Shown here piece after piece: positions 32,256-41,016 of a stretch of DNA of 64,000 nucleotides. Position numbers and translations under genes: made by a program. Within the stretch, counting starts at the first letter, position 1. Each line of letters opens with the position of its first letter. Below the pieces are notes generated by a model. It was not told the DNA's origin. It worked only from the letters and a program-made list of their open reading frames with translations, and searched no databases. Origin of the DNA: Nonomuraea helvata (GTDB lineage: Bacteria; Actinomycetota; Actinomycetes; Streptosporangiales; Streptosporangiaceae); contig NZ_BAAAXV010000009.1 of NCBI RefSeq assembly GCF_039535785.1, forward strand, positions 868,001-932,000. Direction: 5' to 3'.

Positions 32256-32876
32256 TCAGTCATCGGACTGGTGACGGCGCTCCCAGATGCCGGCCTTCCT
32301 GCCTTTCACCCAGACGGGTGGCAACCACATGCACGGTTCATCCTCTTCTCCGATGGTGCTCACCGCGCTCCCTGGCTCATCTTGCGACGAGACCTCGAAG
32401 TAACCGTCATAGAAGGGCTCGGCGAAGTCGCGGCCAATCGACTCCGCGAGCCACGACGCGAAGGTGATGTCCTGAGGAAAGAGCGCATGATCCAAGCAGC
32501 ACAGGTTGGGATCCCATCCCCACATCGCACCCTCAGGATCACGGCAATCCAGCAACGACGCGATTGCACACCCCCAGTCCAACAACTGGATCATGCCCGC
32601 CCGTCGTCCGGAGGACTCGGTGTGAAACTCCACAGCCGATTCAGTGATGTCCGCGAAGATATCGCTGCTCCAGAAGTCGTAGCCCCGGACACCGATGATG
32701 CCACCCCGAGGACCGAAACCTCCGTTTCCCACCTCCAGATACAACCGCCGTAGCAGCGAAGGAAGCGGGTACCCAATGGCCTCTTCAGCCTCAGCGACCG
32801 CCTCGCACGAAGCCACCGGTAGGACATCGGGCCCAGCGTCTGACCGTATCGCCTCGAAGATCTCATCCTCGGTCAT
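32256..32876 (-). CDS. SMI1/KNR4 (SUKH) family immunity-like protein
   Basis: This 206-residue protein from the ATG at 32876 (MTEDEIFEAIRSDAG) has the SUKH core: EAEEAIGYPLPSLLRRLYLE, VGNGGFGPRGGIIGV and SLLDWGCAIASLLDCR-like strands (QLLDWGCAIASLLDC). SUKH proteins are typical immunity proteins against polymorphic toxins. No toxin gene is nearby, so it is an orphan. It is the only gene between att b and att c. Confidence 0.85.
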   Translation of the reverse strand: MTEDEIFEAIRSDAGPDVLPVASCEAVAEAEEAIGYPLPSLLRRLYLEVGNGGFGPRGGIIGVRGYDFWSSDIFADITESAVEFHTESSGRRAGMIQLLDWGCAIASLLDCRDPEGAMWGWDPNLCCLDHALFPQDITFASWLAESIGRDFAEPFYDGYFEVSSQDEPGSAVSTIGEEDEPCMWLPPVWVKGRKAGIWERRHQSDD

Positions 32877-32990
32877 GATCTGCACTCCGCGTGCGGGACC
32901 GCTGGAGGAAGAACCTGAAGTCGTCCACGTCCATAAGGCTGCATGCTGCCAGCTCCGGCCGACAATGCCACAACATGAAGGCATCGATCG

Positions 32991-33012
32991 CGTGCCAGAT
33001 CCGTGCCAGAAC
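32991..33012 (+). repeat. Left-arm repeat of att c
   Basis: CGTGCCAGA occurs twice, 11 bp apart. Near-identical pairs without an att core are at 40738 and 45404. Confidence 0.5.
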
Positions 33013-33103
33013 AGGCGGGCAGCCGCGGTCACTCACGAGCAAGCAATCCGCTCTGACCTGCATCCCCGTTTTCCCAGCTCAGGACGGCAAGATCAGTAGC
33101 CGG

Positions 33104-33148
33104 TTCCCAAGCTGACAGCGCGGGTTCGATTCCCGTCACCCGCTCCAC
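33104..33148 (+). repeat. Attachment core copy c
   Basis: A 45-bp exact match to the tRNA 3' half including CCA and the next base. It is the longest match to the present tRNA end. Confidence 0.9.
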
Positions 33149-33219
33149 AAGGAAGGCCCAGGTCAGGGCTGGCATGGTCAAAGCTCTGACCTACTTGGCT
33201 GTGGATCGGCGCGCCTATC

Positions 33220-33552
33220 TCAGGCGACTTTCCACGTTCGGTCGCCGAGCGTAGCTACGAGATCCAAGTGACCCCCGAGTGCAGCGATGTACTCTCGTAC
33301 GACGTCGATGCCGGATACTTCGCCGTGTTCGATCTTGGAGATGCGAGCTTGGCTGACTCCCAAGGTGTGGGCAAGTTCAGCCTGAGTGACACCGGCGGCC
33401 TGACGGATCTCGGCGAGCTGGAATCCGCGGACGTACGCTTCGCGGCGTTCACGCGCGGCGGCCTCTCCAGCAGCGCGTTCCGTCTCGTCTCGCGGGTCGA
33501 GCGCTGCCGCTTTGGCCTTGACATCCGACCACTTGCTGTACCGAGCGCTCAT
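33220..33552 (-). CDS. higA: HigA-type antitoxin (XRE helix-turn-helix)
   Basis: This 110-residue protein has a Cro/C1 helix-turn-helix at about residues 48-85 (LAEIRQAAGVTQAELAHTLG, VSQARISKIEHGEVSGIDVV). It neutralises the toxin encoded just upstream and represses the operon. Toxin first, antitoxin second with a 4-bp overlap is the HigBA order. It lies between att c and att d, so the pair may stabilise the array. Confidence 0.85.
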   Translation of the reverse strand: MSARYSKWSDVKAKAAALDPRDETERAAGEAAARERREAYVRGFQLAEIRQAAGVTQAELAHTLGVSQARISKIEHGEVSGIDVVREYIAALGGHLDLVATLGDRTWKVA

Positions 33553-33929
33553 CGCTCCTCCTGCTCTTCTTCTTTGAGCGTGATCAGGTGCTGGGCAAAT
33601 CGTTCATCAGCCAGTGGTATCGCTTCCCGATACCAGCGGTTCCAGTTGCCGGCTTTGTCGCCGGCTACCAGAAAGATCGCTTCCCTTACCGGATCGAAGC
33701 AGAACAGCATCCGGATCTCACTCGTCCCCGATGAGGGCGGGCGTAGTTCCTTCATGTTGTGGTACCGGCTGCCCTGTACCCGGTCGACCAGAGGACGACG
33801 CGCCGTCGGGCCTTCCTCCGCGAGCTGATCGATCGCGTCCTTGACTAGGTCTGCAGTCTCCGGATCGGTTACGCACATGGTCAGGTACCACGCCTCGACC
33901 TCCGGATGAAGACTGACCTCCCAGCCCAT
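33549..33929 (-). CDS. higB: HigB/RelE-like toxin (phage-derived Gp49-like)
   Basis: This 126-residue protein from MGWEVSLHPEVEAWYLTM (ATG 33929) continues to AIDQLAEEGPTARRPLVDRV and MKELRPPSSGTSEIRMLFCF. The RelE-type fold and the R-x-L-F-x-F-D/P strand indicate an mRNA interferase. The stop overlaps the antitoxin start (ATGA). It probably causes growth arrest if the cassette is lost. Confidence 0.85.
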   Translation of the reverse strand: MGWEVSLHPEVEAWYLTMCVTDPETADLVKDAIDQLAEEGPTARRPLVDRVQGSRYHNMKELRPPSSGTSEIRMLFCFDPVREAIFLVAGDKAGNWNRWYREAIPLADERFAQHLITLKEEEQEER

Positions 33930-34121
33930 GGAAGCGATTATAACCATCTAGTCATATTCTTCACATCCACATCCGATGCATGTCGCCTCTCGCCGAAGGT
34001 TGCGCCTGGCGAGCCTGGTGTCGAGCCGATTGGTGGATGCGTAGGTTCGCGGGTCCAGGCACTGCCCCGCACGGGGGTGCCCGTTGCGTGTCTCCAATCA
34101 AGGATGCCCCCGTGGCCCTGG

Positions 34122-34172
34122 CCGCTTTCCCCCCGCACGGGTCAACTGCAGGCAAAGTGATCAGGCGCCCAG
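34122..34172. repeat. Degenerate left-end block near att d
   Basis: GCTTTCCCCCCGCACGGG followed by TGATCAGGCG resembles the blocks at 31893, 52518 and 57253. The stretch 33930-34217 has no gene; this block is all I see in it. Confidence 0.35.
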
Positions 34173-34217
34173 AGGGTACACGTCGCGCGAGGAACAGCAG
34201 GTCGCAGGCTGATCGTC

Positions 34218-34240
34218 GTGCCATTAGCGTGCCATTAAGG
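34218..34240 (+). repeat. Left-arm repeat of att d
   Basis: GTGCCATTA occurs twice, 11 bp apart, followed by a 70-bp stretch (GGTAACGAGGGGTCAACCAC and CACTCACGACCGG) that is also present left of att b and att e. Confidence 0.55.
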
Positions 34241-34322
34241 GCGGTAACGAGGGGTCAACCACGGTCACTCACGACCGGCCTCAGCTCCAGGTCAACGCGT
34301 CTACGAGCCAAGATCCCTGCAA

Positions 34323-34364
34323 TTCCCAAGCTGACAGCGCGGGTTCGATTCCCGTCACCCGCTC
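34323..34364 (+). repeat. Attachment core copy d, with arms on both sides
   Basis: Exact 42-of-42 match. It has GTGCCATTA pairs on the left and GGGCCATTA pairs on the right, as expected where the end of one element meets the start of another of the same type. Confidence 0.9.
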
Positions 34365-34372
34365 TCATCGTG

Positions 34373-34410
34373 AAGGCCCAGGTGGGGACTTGAATCCCGA
34401 CCCGGGCCTT
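34373..34410 (-). terminator. Hairpin right of att d
   Basis: AAGGCCCAGG pairs with CCCGGGCCTT. It lies just downstream of the leftward integrase gene and is likely its terminator. Equivalent hairpins with different but still complementary stems are at att e, f and i. Confidence 0.5.
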
Positions 34411-34439
34411 GATTGTTTCCGGACTGATTCGATCTTCGC

Positions 34440-34461
34440 GGGCCATTAACGGGCCATTAGC
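34440..34461 (-). repeat. Right-arm repeat of att d
   Basis: GGGCCATTA occurs twice, 11 bp apart, immediately before the integrase stop codon. A decayed version (GGGCCATCA) is at 55300-55321. Confidence 0.5.
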
Positions 34462-34467
34462 TCTTGA

Positions 34468-35605
34468 TCACCCTGTGGGGACCAGCGCGCCCGTCGTGCC
34501 CTCGTCGCCGTCATCGTCGCGCGCTTCGAGCTGCCGATCGATGGCGTTAGTGATCGCCTCGTCGGCTCCCCTGACGGCGTGCTGGTAGATCATGGCCGCT
34601 CGGACGTTGTCGTGGCCCATGCGGGCCATGAGGTCCTTAAGGCCCGCGCCGGACTCGGCGGCCAGCATGTTGCCCGTGTGCCTCAGGTCGTGGAAATGGA
34701 GCCCCGTCAGACCCATCTCCGTGACGACATCCACCCAGCGAGTGCGGATGTTGAAGCCGCTGCGGCGTATCGGCCCGCCCTTGGCCGCTGGGAACATGAG
34801 GGCGCCCGGCTCGTCCTGAACGTAGGTGTCCATGTGCTCCCGGAGGATGGGGACGATGCTCTGCGGAATGCCCACCGTGCGGCGTCCGGCCTCGGACTTG
34901 GGAGGCCCCAGCACCAGCCCACCCGCAGAGCGCTCGACGAAAGCGACCCGGACGCGGACCGTGCGCGCCTCGAGATCGACATCCATCCGGCGTAGCGCGC
35001 TGACCTCACCCCAACGCAGGCTCGCGAACGTGGCCAGGAGCACCATCGCGCGGAACCGCCGGTCCTGGGTGGCGTCGGCCTTTCCCTCCATAACCATCTT
35101 CCACAGCGCCCGCTCGGCCGCCGCTCGTGTGAGGAAGATCTCCGGATAGGTGCGCATCGCGCCGTGCCGCTGGAAGCGCAGCCGGTACGCACCATCCTTG
35201 ATCTTGCGGACGTTGCCGATCGGACGTAGCCCGACTCAGTCGGCCAGCTCGAACACCTGGGAGACGGTGAGCACAGGACGCTCTTACGCGTGCTCGTCGC
35301 CGGCCCCGCGGATCCGGCACGGGTTGTCCGGGATGACGCGGTCGTCGTCGGCGGCGGTCATCAGTACGGCCCGTAGCAGCTGATACGCCTTGGCCGCCAT
35401 GCTCACCGACACACCGTTACCGAGAAGATCGGCCCGCCACTGCCGAACGGCCGAAGTGCTGATCTTGGCTATCTGGACGTTGCCGAGATGTGGCGCAAGG
35501 TGCTTCTTGAGCAGCCAGTGACAGAGATCGACAGTTCGAGGCCGTAGGCCGGGCCGTTGGGCGATCCAGGTCTCGGCGTAGTCCTGTAGCTTGACCTTGC
35601 TGACC
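34468..35605 (-). pseudogene. int: Decayed tyrosine integrase of element d-e
   Basis: The C-terminal part (34468-35157) has R in TFASLRWGEVSALR, HFHDLRHTGNMLAAESG and the Y nucleophile in MIYQHAVRG. Upstream, an in-frame TGA (about 35236) and a frameshift (about 35285) separate it from the core-binding part (YAETWIAQRPGLRPRTVDLC, 35284-35605). The N-terminus is lost: at 35605 the sequence switches to the DUF5919 copy. It is a different integrase from the one at 2052, with its C-terminus facing the att site. Inactive. Confidence 0.85.
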
Positions 35606-35851
35606 AGGCTGCGCGATCGACTCGACACCGCGTCGGCCCAGCGCCTCGAACTCCACGTCTACGACGAGACGATCCGTTTCAACCTGCTGATCGTTGACCG
35701 GGCGCTCTGCGTGGTTCAGCCGTACCTACCGCAATCCCGCGGAGTCGACTCGCCAACCTTCGTGATCAAAGACAACACCGCCGCGGAGGGGTTGTTCCCC
35801 GTCTTCGACCAGGTGTTCAGGGATATGTGGGAGCGGAGCAAACCTGTATGA
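35606..35851 (+). pseudogene. C-terminal fragment of a second DUF5919 protein (copy B)
   Basis: LTRLRDRLDTASAQRLELHV, then DNTAAEGLFPVFDQVFRDMW, is a close copy of the last 82 residues of the protein ending at 26383. The 5' part is missing, replaced by the integrase remnant. The stop overlaps the IMPase start (ATGA), as in copy A. Confidence 0.85.
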
Positions 35852-36379
35852 CCATCGACCCCCGAACGCTTCTTCCCATCGCCGAACGCGCCGTATCAAT
35901 CGCCAGCGACATCATCAGAACCAAGACTCCCGGTGTCGTCACCACCAAAGGTGACCGTGACATGGCGACAGAAGTGGACTACGCCGTAGAACACGCCGTA
36001 CGCGAATTCCTGTCGCGAGAGACACCTGGGACCGGGTTCCTCGGCGAAGAAGAGGGCGTCAGCCGCATGGGTGACCGTCTGATGTGGGCACTCGACCCGC
36101 TGGACGGAACAGCCAACTTCCTGCACGGCATCCCACTGTGCGGTGTATCTCTCGGGCTGATCGACACGGACATGCCCACGCTCGGAGTCATCGATCTCCC
36201 GTTCCTCGGTATCCGCTATACAGCAGCCGAAGGGGCAGGTGCTCAAGCCAACGGATCCGACATTCGAGTGAGTGATGCCCGCGAGTTGGAAACCGCCATC
36301 GTGGCCATCGGCGACTATGCCGTGGGCAAGGATGCCCACGAACGGAACCGGCCCCGTCTCGCCCTGACCAAGGAACTAG

Positions 36380-37397
36380 GTCGTGTTTCATAAGGCATTG
36401 AGCCACTGGTTGATCGCAGCGATGATGACGACGGCTTCGTAGCGTACGGCGAGCTTGTCGTAACGGGTCGCCATGCCGCGGTTGCCTTTGAGCAGGTTGA
36501 TGCCGCACTCCACAGCGTGACGCAGCCGGTAGAACGCGGGGTCGAAGGCGGGCGGGCGACCTCCCTTCGATCCCTTGGCTCGCCGGTGAGCGTCCTGGTC
36601 GGCCTTGCTCGGAATGCACGCCTTGATCCCACGCCGGCGCAGATGAGTCCGGTTGGCCTTGCTGGTGTAGGCCTTGTCGGCCAGGACCCGGTCCGGGCGG
36701 GTCCTGGGACGGCCACCGCCGAGGCGGGCCACCCGGATCTTGCCGAGCACCGGTATGAACTGCGGGCTGTCGCCCCGCTGCCCGGCGGTCACCACCGCAG
36801 CCAGCAGCTTGCGGCCCTGCTCGCAAGCCAGATGGGTCTTGGTGGTCAGCCCGCCGCGCGAGCGCCCCAGGCCATGATCGGCCGGCTCGCTGTGCACCCC
36901 GCCGGGTGGTTCCTTTTGCAGGTGACCGTCCCGGCGTGCTCCGGCCGCGTGCTGGTGAGCCCGGGTGATGGTGGAGTCCACGCTCACCGTCCAATCGATC
37001 TTCCCGGCGGCGTCCGCACACGCCTGCAAGGCCGCCAGGATCCGCGCCCAGATCCCCTCCCGCTGCCAGCGCCGGAACAAGCCATACACGGTGAACCAGT
37101 GGCCGTAGCAGGCAGGAACGTCCCGCCACGGCGCCCCGGTCCGGATCCGCCACCGGATCCCGTCGATCAACTGACGCTTGCTCCACTTCGGCGGACGCCC
37201 CTTGCCCGATGCGGCAGGCAGATGCGGCTCCAGCGCCGCCCACTGCGCATCAGTGAGGTCGTGCCGCCTCGTCACCACTACGCTGGTCACGAGGTCTCCG
37301 GTATTTCGTTCTTCTTGGTCGTTGAACCACCTACCGGAGACCTCTTCGTTCAACGATCACCGACACGCCTCACACACGTGATCTTTCGAAACACGGC
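36380..37397 (-). mobile_element. IS5-family element
   Basis: The element is 1018 bp with terminal repeats GTCGTGTTTC / (reversed) GCCGTGTTTC and a CTAG duplication on both sides (36376-36379 and 37398-37401). It contains one transposase gene. Removal restores the IMPase copy B frame. The palindromic CTAG target suggests target preference. Confidence 0.88.
36388..37290 (-). CDS. IS5-family (IS427-like) DDE transposase
   Basis: This 300-residue protein from the GTG at 37290 (VTSVVVTRRHDLTDAQWAAL; a longer start at 37353 is possible) has the IS5 N-terminal domain (RWRIRTGAPWRDVPACYGHW). The catalytic D is in TVSVDSTITRAHQH, the next D in VLADKAYTSKANR and E in RHAVECGINLLKGNRG. Many relatives split this protein by frameshifting; here it is one frame. 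It looks intact. Confidence 0.92.
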   Translation of the reverse strand: MTSVVVTRRHDLTDAQWAALEPHLPAASGKGRPPKWSKRQLIDGIRWRIRTGAPWRDVPACYGHWFTVYGLFRRWQREGIWARILAALQACADAAGKIDWTVSVDSTITRAHQHAAGARRDGHLQKEPPGGVHSEPADHGLGRSRGGLTTKTHLACEQGRKLLAAVVTAGQRGDSPQFIPVLGKIRVARLGGGRPRTRPDRVLADKAYTSKANRTHLRRRGIKACIPSKADQDAHRRAKGSKGGRPPAFDPAFYRLRHAVECGINLLKGNRGMATRYDKLAVRYEAVVIIAAINQWLNAL

Positions 37398-37680
37398 CTA
37401 GCCGCACGCGTCCAGCGCATTCGGATGTTCGGCTCAGCCGCGATCGATCTCGCCCGGGTCGCAGACGGCAAGATCGACGCCAACGTCATGCTCACCAACA
37501 ACCCATGGGACACCGCCGCCGGCGTCATCATCGCCCGCGAAGCCGGAGCCGCGGTCGTCGACCTCGATGGCAGCCCCCACAGCATGAGCGCCCACGCGAC
37601 CATCGCCGCAAGCCCGAAACTCATAGCCGACCTCGTCGAACTCATCGCCGAGGCCCCCAATGCCACCAGGCATAACCAGC

Positions 37681-39711
37681 TGTCTGATCTCACTTGATGC
37701 TTGACGCTTTGGCATCGGATGATGCTTGACACTCCTAGCCGATCTTTCGCTTCTTAGTATGCGCCTGGGACTTGATCCGGGTGACCTCCTGGGTGGTGGT
37801 TCGGGGCACGACGCGGACCGGTTCGCCGTTGTCGTGCACGGTGATGTGGGTATCGTCCACGGTCACGTCCAGGATCTTGCGGGCATGAACCCGGCCGACC
37901 TGGATCTTCTGCCCGACCACCTGGAAGTGGCCGCGGCTGCAGACCACCCGCTGGACAGTGACGGGCTCGGTCGGAGCGCCGGGCGGTGACCCGGCGGGGC
38001 GGGCGTTGCGCAGGGAGACGCACTCACCGAGCGGGAGCGGGCAGGACACGGCGCGCAGCAGCAGGCGCTGCTCGTCCATGACGCGGGCGGTGATGCCGTC
38101 CAGCCTCACGATGACGCGGCGGCCGGCCAGGTGGGCGCCGATACACAAGGCCCGGCCGGCCAGGCTGATCGTGCCGATCGAGCTGACCTGCCGGTCGACC
38201 TCGACGGCGCTCACCTCGATCGGCGGTTCGGCGACGGGGTCGTCCGGCGCCGGGCGAGCCTGCCCCGAGGCGAGCAACGCGGCCAGGTCCTTGACGGTCA
38301 GCCGGGAGGCCACGCTCTTGAGCCGGCCACCGCCGGTGGTGAACACGTGCAGCCGCTGAGTGCTGATCCACAAGGTGATCGGCAGGCCCGCCCGGTCGGG
38401 GCCGAGCCAGAGCTGCTGGCCACCGATCGACAGGTTGCCCGAGGCGGGCACGACCCGATCGACCTCGATCGCCTGGCGCAACAGCGGATCGACCGTGCTC
38501 GTCAGGATGGGCTCTGGCCGTTCGGACTGATCAGAGTGATTGATGGCCGGGACCGGGAGATCCGCGGACGTGGCGGCGGGCCGCGCCGCAGGAGCGGTTG
38601 CAGGAGCGGGAGCGGTCACCGTGGTCAGGTTGGCGGGCAACTGCAGCGGCAGTTCCCGCTCGGCCCGGCGTTGCTCGTCGCTGCGTTCGGTGAAGAACCG
38701 GTCGGCGGGGAAGGCCATCGCCAGGGCCTGGTGCGGTCGGGCGGTGTTGTAGTGCTCGGCGAAGGCGTCCAGCTCGGCCTGGGCGGCCTCGAGCGAGGCG
38801 AACGGCAGCGCTTCGGTCAGCAGTTCGCGGCGCACGCTCTGATGGAACCGCTCGATCTTGCCGGTGGTGGTCGGAGTCCGCGGCGCGGTATGCCGCAGCT
38901 TGATGCCGTTCTCCCGGCAGACCCGCTCGAACAGCACCTCGCCCGCCTTCGGCCCGCCGAATCGACCGGTGAACTGCTTGCCGTTGTCGGTCAGCACCTC
39001 CAGCGGCACCCCATAAGCGCGCATCGCCGCGGCGAACGCCGCGCACACCAGCCTCCCGGTCGGCCGGGCCACCACCGAGGCGATCACACAGAACCGGGAA
39101 TGATCGTCCACGCCGGTGATCAGCTTGGCCTCGCTGCCGTCGGCCAGCAGCAGCCCGCCCATGATGTCCATCTGCCACAACTGCATCGGCCCCGGCCGCT
39201 CCCAACGCCGGTAGTCCTCGCGCCTGCGCCGCCTGGTGACCGGCTCGATCAGATGGTTGCGCACCAGTACCCGGTAGATGCTCGCCCGCGACGGCAACGG
39301 CTCCACCCGGCGCCGCCCCAGCTCCCACAACAGCGTGCGCGGCCCCCACCGCGGATGAGCCCGCCGCAGCTCGCAGATCAGCGCCTCCACCGCGGCCGGG
39401 GTCTGCATCGGATGGGCCTTCGGCGCATGCGAGCGGTCGGCCAGCCCCGCCAGGCCGCCGTCTTCATAGCGGCGCACCCAGGAGTGCACCGATTGCCGCG
39501 AGATCCCGTAACGGCCGGCCACGTCGGTGACCTTCGCTCCGGACAACACCTCGATCACCGCGTGATACCGCTGCTCCACGACGCTCAACTCCACCAATGC
39601 CACCCGAGCCTCCCCCGAAGCGTCGATAACGCCACGAGCAGGCACAGATAACGATCAAGGTGTCAAGCATCAAGCGAGGCCAGTGTGTCAACCATCAAGC
39701 GAGACAGGACA
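37681..39711 (-). mobile_element. IS481-like element, copy 2
   Basis: It has the same 2031-bp length and ends as copy 1. The left flank is IMPase copy B (CAGGCATAACCAGC), but the right flank is CGAGACACAGCCTGC, the target duplication of copy 1, followed by the same 25 bases. There is therefore no target duplication of its own. This shows recombination with copy 1 rather than an independent insertion. Confidence 0.88.
37735..39645 (-). CDS. IS481-family transposase (copy 2)
   Basis: The encoded 636 residues are the same as in copy 1 as far as I can read, with an intact DDE triad and the three C-terminal modules. See copy 1 for domains. Confidence 0.9.
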   Translation of the reverse strand: MPARGVIDASGEARVALVELSVVEQRYHAVIEVLSGAKVTDVAGRYGISRQSVHSWVRRYEDGGLAGLADRSHAPKAHPMQTPAAVEALICELRRAHPRWGPRTLLWELGRRRVEPLPSRASIYRVLVRNHLIEPVTRRRRREDYRRWERPGPMQLWQMDIMGGLLLADGSEAKLITGVDDHSRFCVIASVVARPTGRLVCAAFAAAMRAYGVPLEVLTDNGKQFTGRFGGPKAGEVLFERVCRENGIKLRHTAPRTPTTTGKIERFHQSVRRELLTEALPFASLEAAQAELDAFAEHYNTARPHQALAMAFPADRFFTERSDEQRRAERELPLQLPANLTTVTAPAPATAPAARPAATSADLPVPAINHSDQSERPEPILTSTVDPLLRQAIEVDRVVPASGNLSIGGQQLWLGPDRAGLPITLWISTQRLHVFTTGGGRLKSVASRLTVKDLAALLASGQARPAPDDPVAEPPIEVSAVEVDRQVSSIGTISLAGRALCIGAHLAGRRVIVRLDGITARVMDEQRLLLRAVSCPLPLGECVSLRNARPAGSPPGAPTEPVTVQRVVCSRGHFQVVGQKIQVGRVHARKILDVTVDDTHITVHDNGEPVRVVPRTTTQEVTRIKSQAHTKKRKIG

Positions 39712-39751
39712 CGAGACACAGCCTGCACACTGCCGAATAGCTCTTGTAAGT

Positions 39752-39930
39752 ATCAAGCGCGGCGGCGCGGCGCACCGCCGCACGGCCCGCCGCCCGAACG
39801 CCGCCCGAGCGTGCGGCGTGGGCGCCGGTCTCGGCCGGCGGCGGGACTCTGGGCCGCCCGCCGCACCGCCCGCGCGCCGTACCCGGCCCTCGGCCACCGT
39901 ACTGGGCCGCACCGCCGCCGAAGGTATGAA
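39752..39930 (+). repeat. GC-rich structured repeat E2
   Basis: It begins ATCAAGCGCGGCGGCGCGGC, 41 nt after the IS481 end, and contains the GGCGCCGGTCTCGGCC block and a CACCGCCGC end. It is over 80% G+C with many possible stems. It has the same place relative to IS481 as E1 and E3. The following stretch (39931-40273) shows no gene. Confidence 0.55.
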
Positions 39931-40273
39931 CCAGTACCACCCTCACGATTGCCTGATGACGGCTGAGCTCCGTTCAGGGCCGGGGCGATCGAAGGTCTGG
40001 GACTTCTTGCCTCAGCCCCAGCCCACCGAACAGCGGGGCTGGAGACCGTAGTCACTCCAGCCGTGCCACTCGCGTGTCAGTAAGGCGAGGGGTCAGGAGA
40101 AGTGACGGGAACTCACGGGAACCAAAAGCTCTCGGGCCTAGAGTGCGGAAAGTCAGAGAGTCGCGCGTCGAAATCTTCCGAACTGGCGACGAGGCACCAG
40201 ATCCTTACCGCCCTCACGGCCTGATTCGTGAAACGCCAGACTTGCCCATGCGTATTGGAGTAGACAGGTGATC

Positions 40274-40588
40274 ATGGAAGACCCAATGCGGTCCAGGTCT
40301 GGTCGGGCATGGCGCTACTGGCTGATGGCCCTCTCGGGCATTGCTTTGATTCTCATAGTCGGAGTCCATCTGGCCAGTCGCGACAGTCCGGAGAAAGCGA
40401 GTCGATCGGTCACCGAGCCGACAGAGGAGGGCGACGCGTCGAACGCGAGGATCATCGACAAAGATCAGCACATCGATATCGACACCTTCAACCAGAAGGA
40501 CAGCCCGCTGTGGCCGGTGATCGAAGAGTTTCGGAGCGCCGTCCTTCAGGACGACTCCGTAGCACACCGCGTAACAGAAGAGCGTTGA
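40274..40588 (+). CDS. Small single-pass membrane protein of unknown function
   Basis: This 104-residue protein starts MEDPMRSRSGRAWRYWLMAL and has one hydrophobic segment (about residues 16-38, WLMALSGIALILIVGVHLA). An acidic external tail follows. GGAG lies about 13 bp upstream of the ATG; a GTG two codons earlier is in frame. No family recognised. It is the gene after repeat E2, the same place as the membrane proteins after E1 and E3. Confidence 0.5.
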   Translation: MEDPMRSRSGRAWRYWLMALSGIALILIVGVHLASRDSPEKASRSVTEPTEEGDASNARIIDKDQHIDIDTFNQKDSPLWPVIEEFRSAVLQDDSVAHRVTEER

Positions 40589-40737
40589 TCACAATGGCAA
40601 CATAGAGAAAGATCGTGGTCTGCGAAGGCGTCCAAGTTAGGCTCGCGCTGTCCTTGACGACGTGATCCATCACGCTCTTATGGATATGGGGGGAAGTGCA
40701 AGGTAGCTGAGGCAGTGTCAGGCACAGACTCGCTCAC

Positions 40738-40759
40738 CGTGCCAGATCCGTGCCGGAAC
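40738..40759 (+). repeat. Orphan left-arm repeat without att core
   Basis: CGTGCCAGA and CGTGCCGGA, 11 bp apart, followed by the CACTCACGG-type stretch, as left of att c. No core follows, so this is probably the end of an element whose att site was lost. Confidence 0.45.
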
Positions 40760-41016
40760 GGCAGGGGAACAGCGGCCACTCACGGTCAACCGGCCAGCCC
40801 TGACCTGCACGCCTGGTGATCAGGCGGGCGGTGGTGTGCGCATCACGTCGCCTCGGTGGCCTCGTCGTACTCGTCGAACCACACTGATCCACCCACATCC
40901 GCCAAGAACTTGATCACGGGGCTGTCGAGCATGAAACACAGCATCCCCACTCCGGGCCCCAACAGGCTCCTCGTAAGTAGCAATTCGACCTCGGCTCCCT
41001 TCTCGGCCAGCTCTGA

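Larger units (their letters stand above)
35848..37680 (+). pseudogene. Inositol-monophosphatase-family enzyme (copy B), split by IS5 and IS481
   Basis: Parts 35848-36379 and 37402-37680 join in frame when the IS5 element and one CTAG are removed (KEL-AARVQRIRMF). The joined length before IS481 copy 2 is 811 nt, exactly as in copy A. It has FLGEEEG, WALDPLDGTANFLHG and NNPWDTAAGV. The two copies differ at many third positions and some residues, so they are diverged paralogues rather than a recent duplication. The IS5 insertion breaks the active site apart, so it is inactive. Confidence 0.85.

Noticed and set aside
27191..39711. Composite transposon made of IS481 copies 1 and 2
   Set aside because: The copies are in direct orientation, but only copy 1 has its own target duplication and there is no duplication around the outer ends; the flanks indicate recombination instead.
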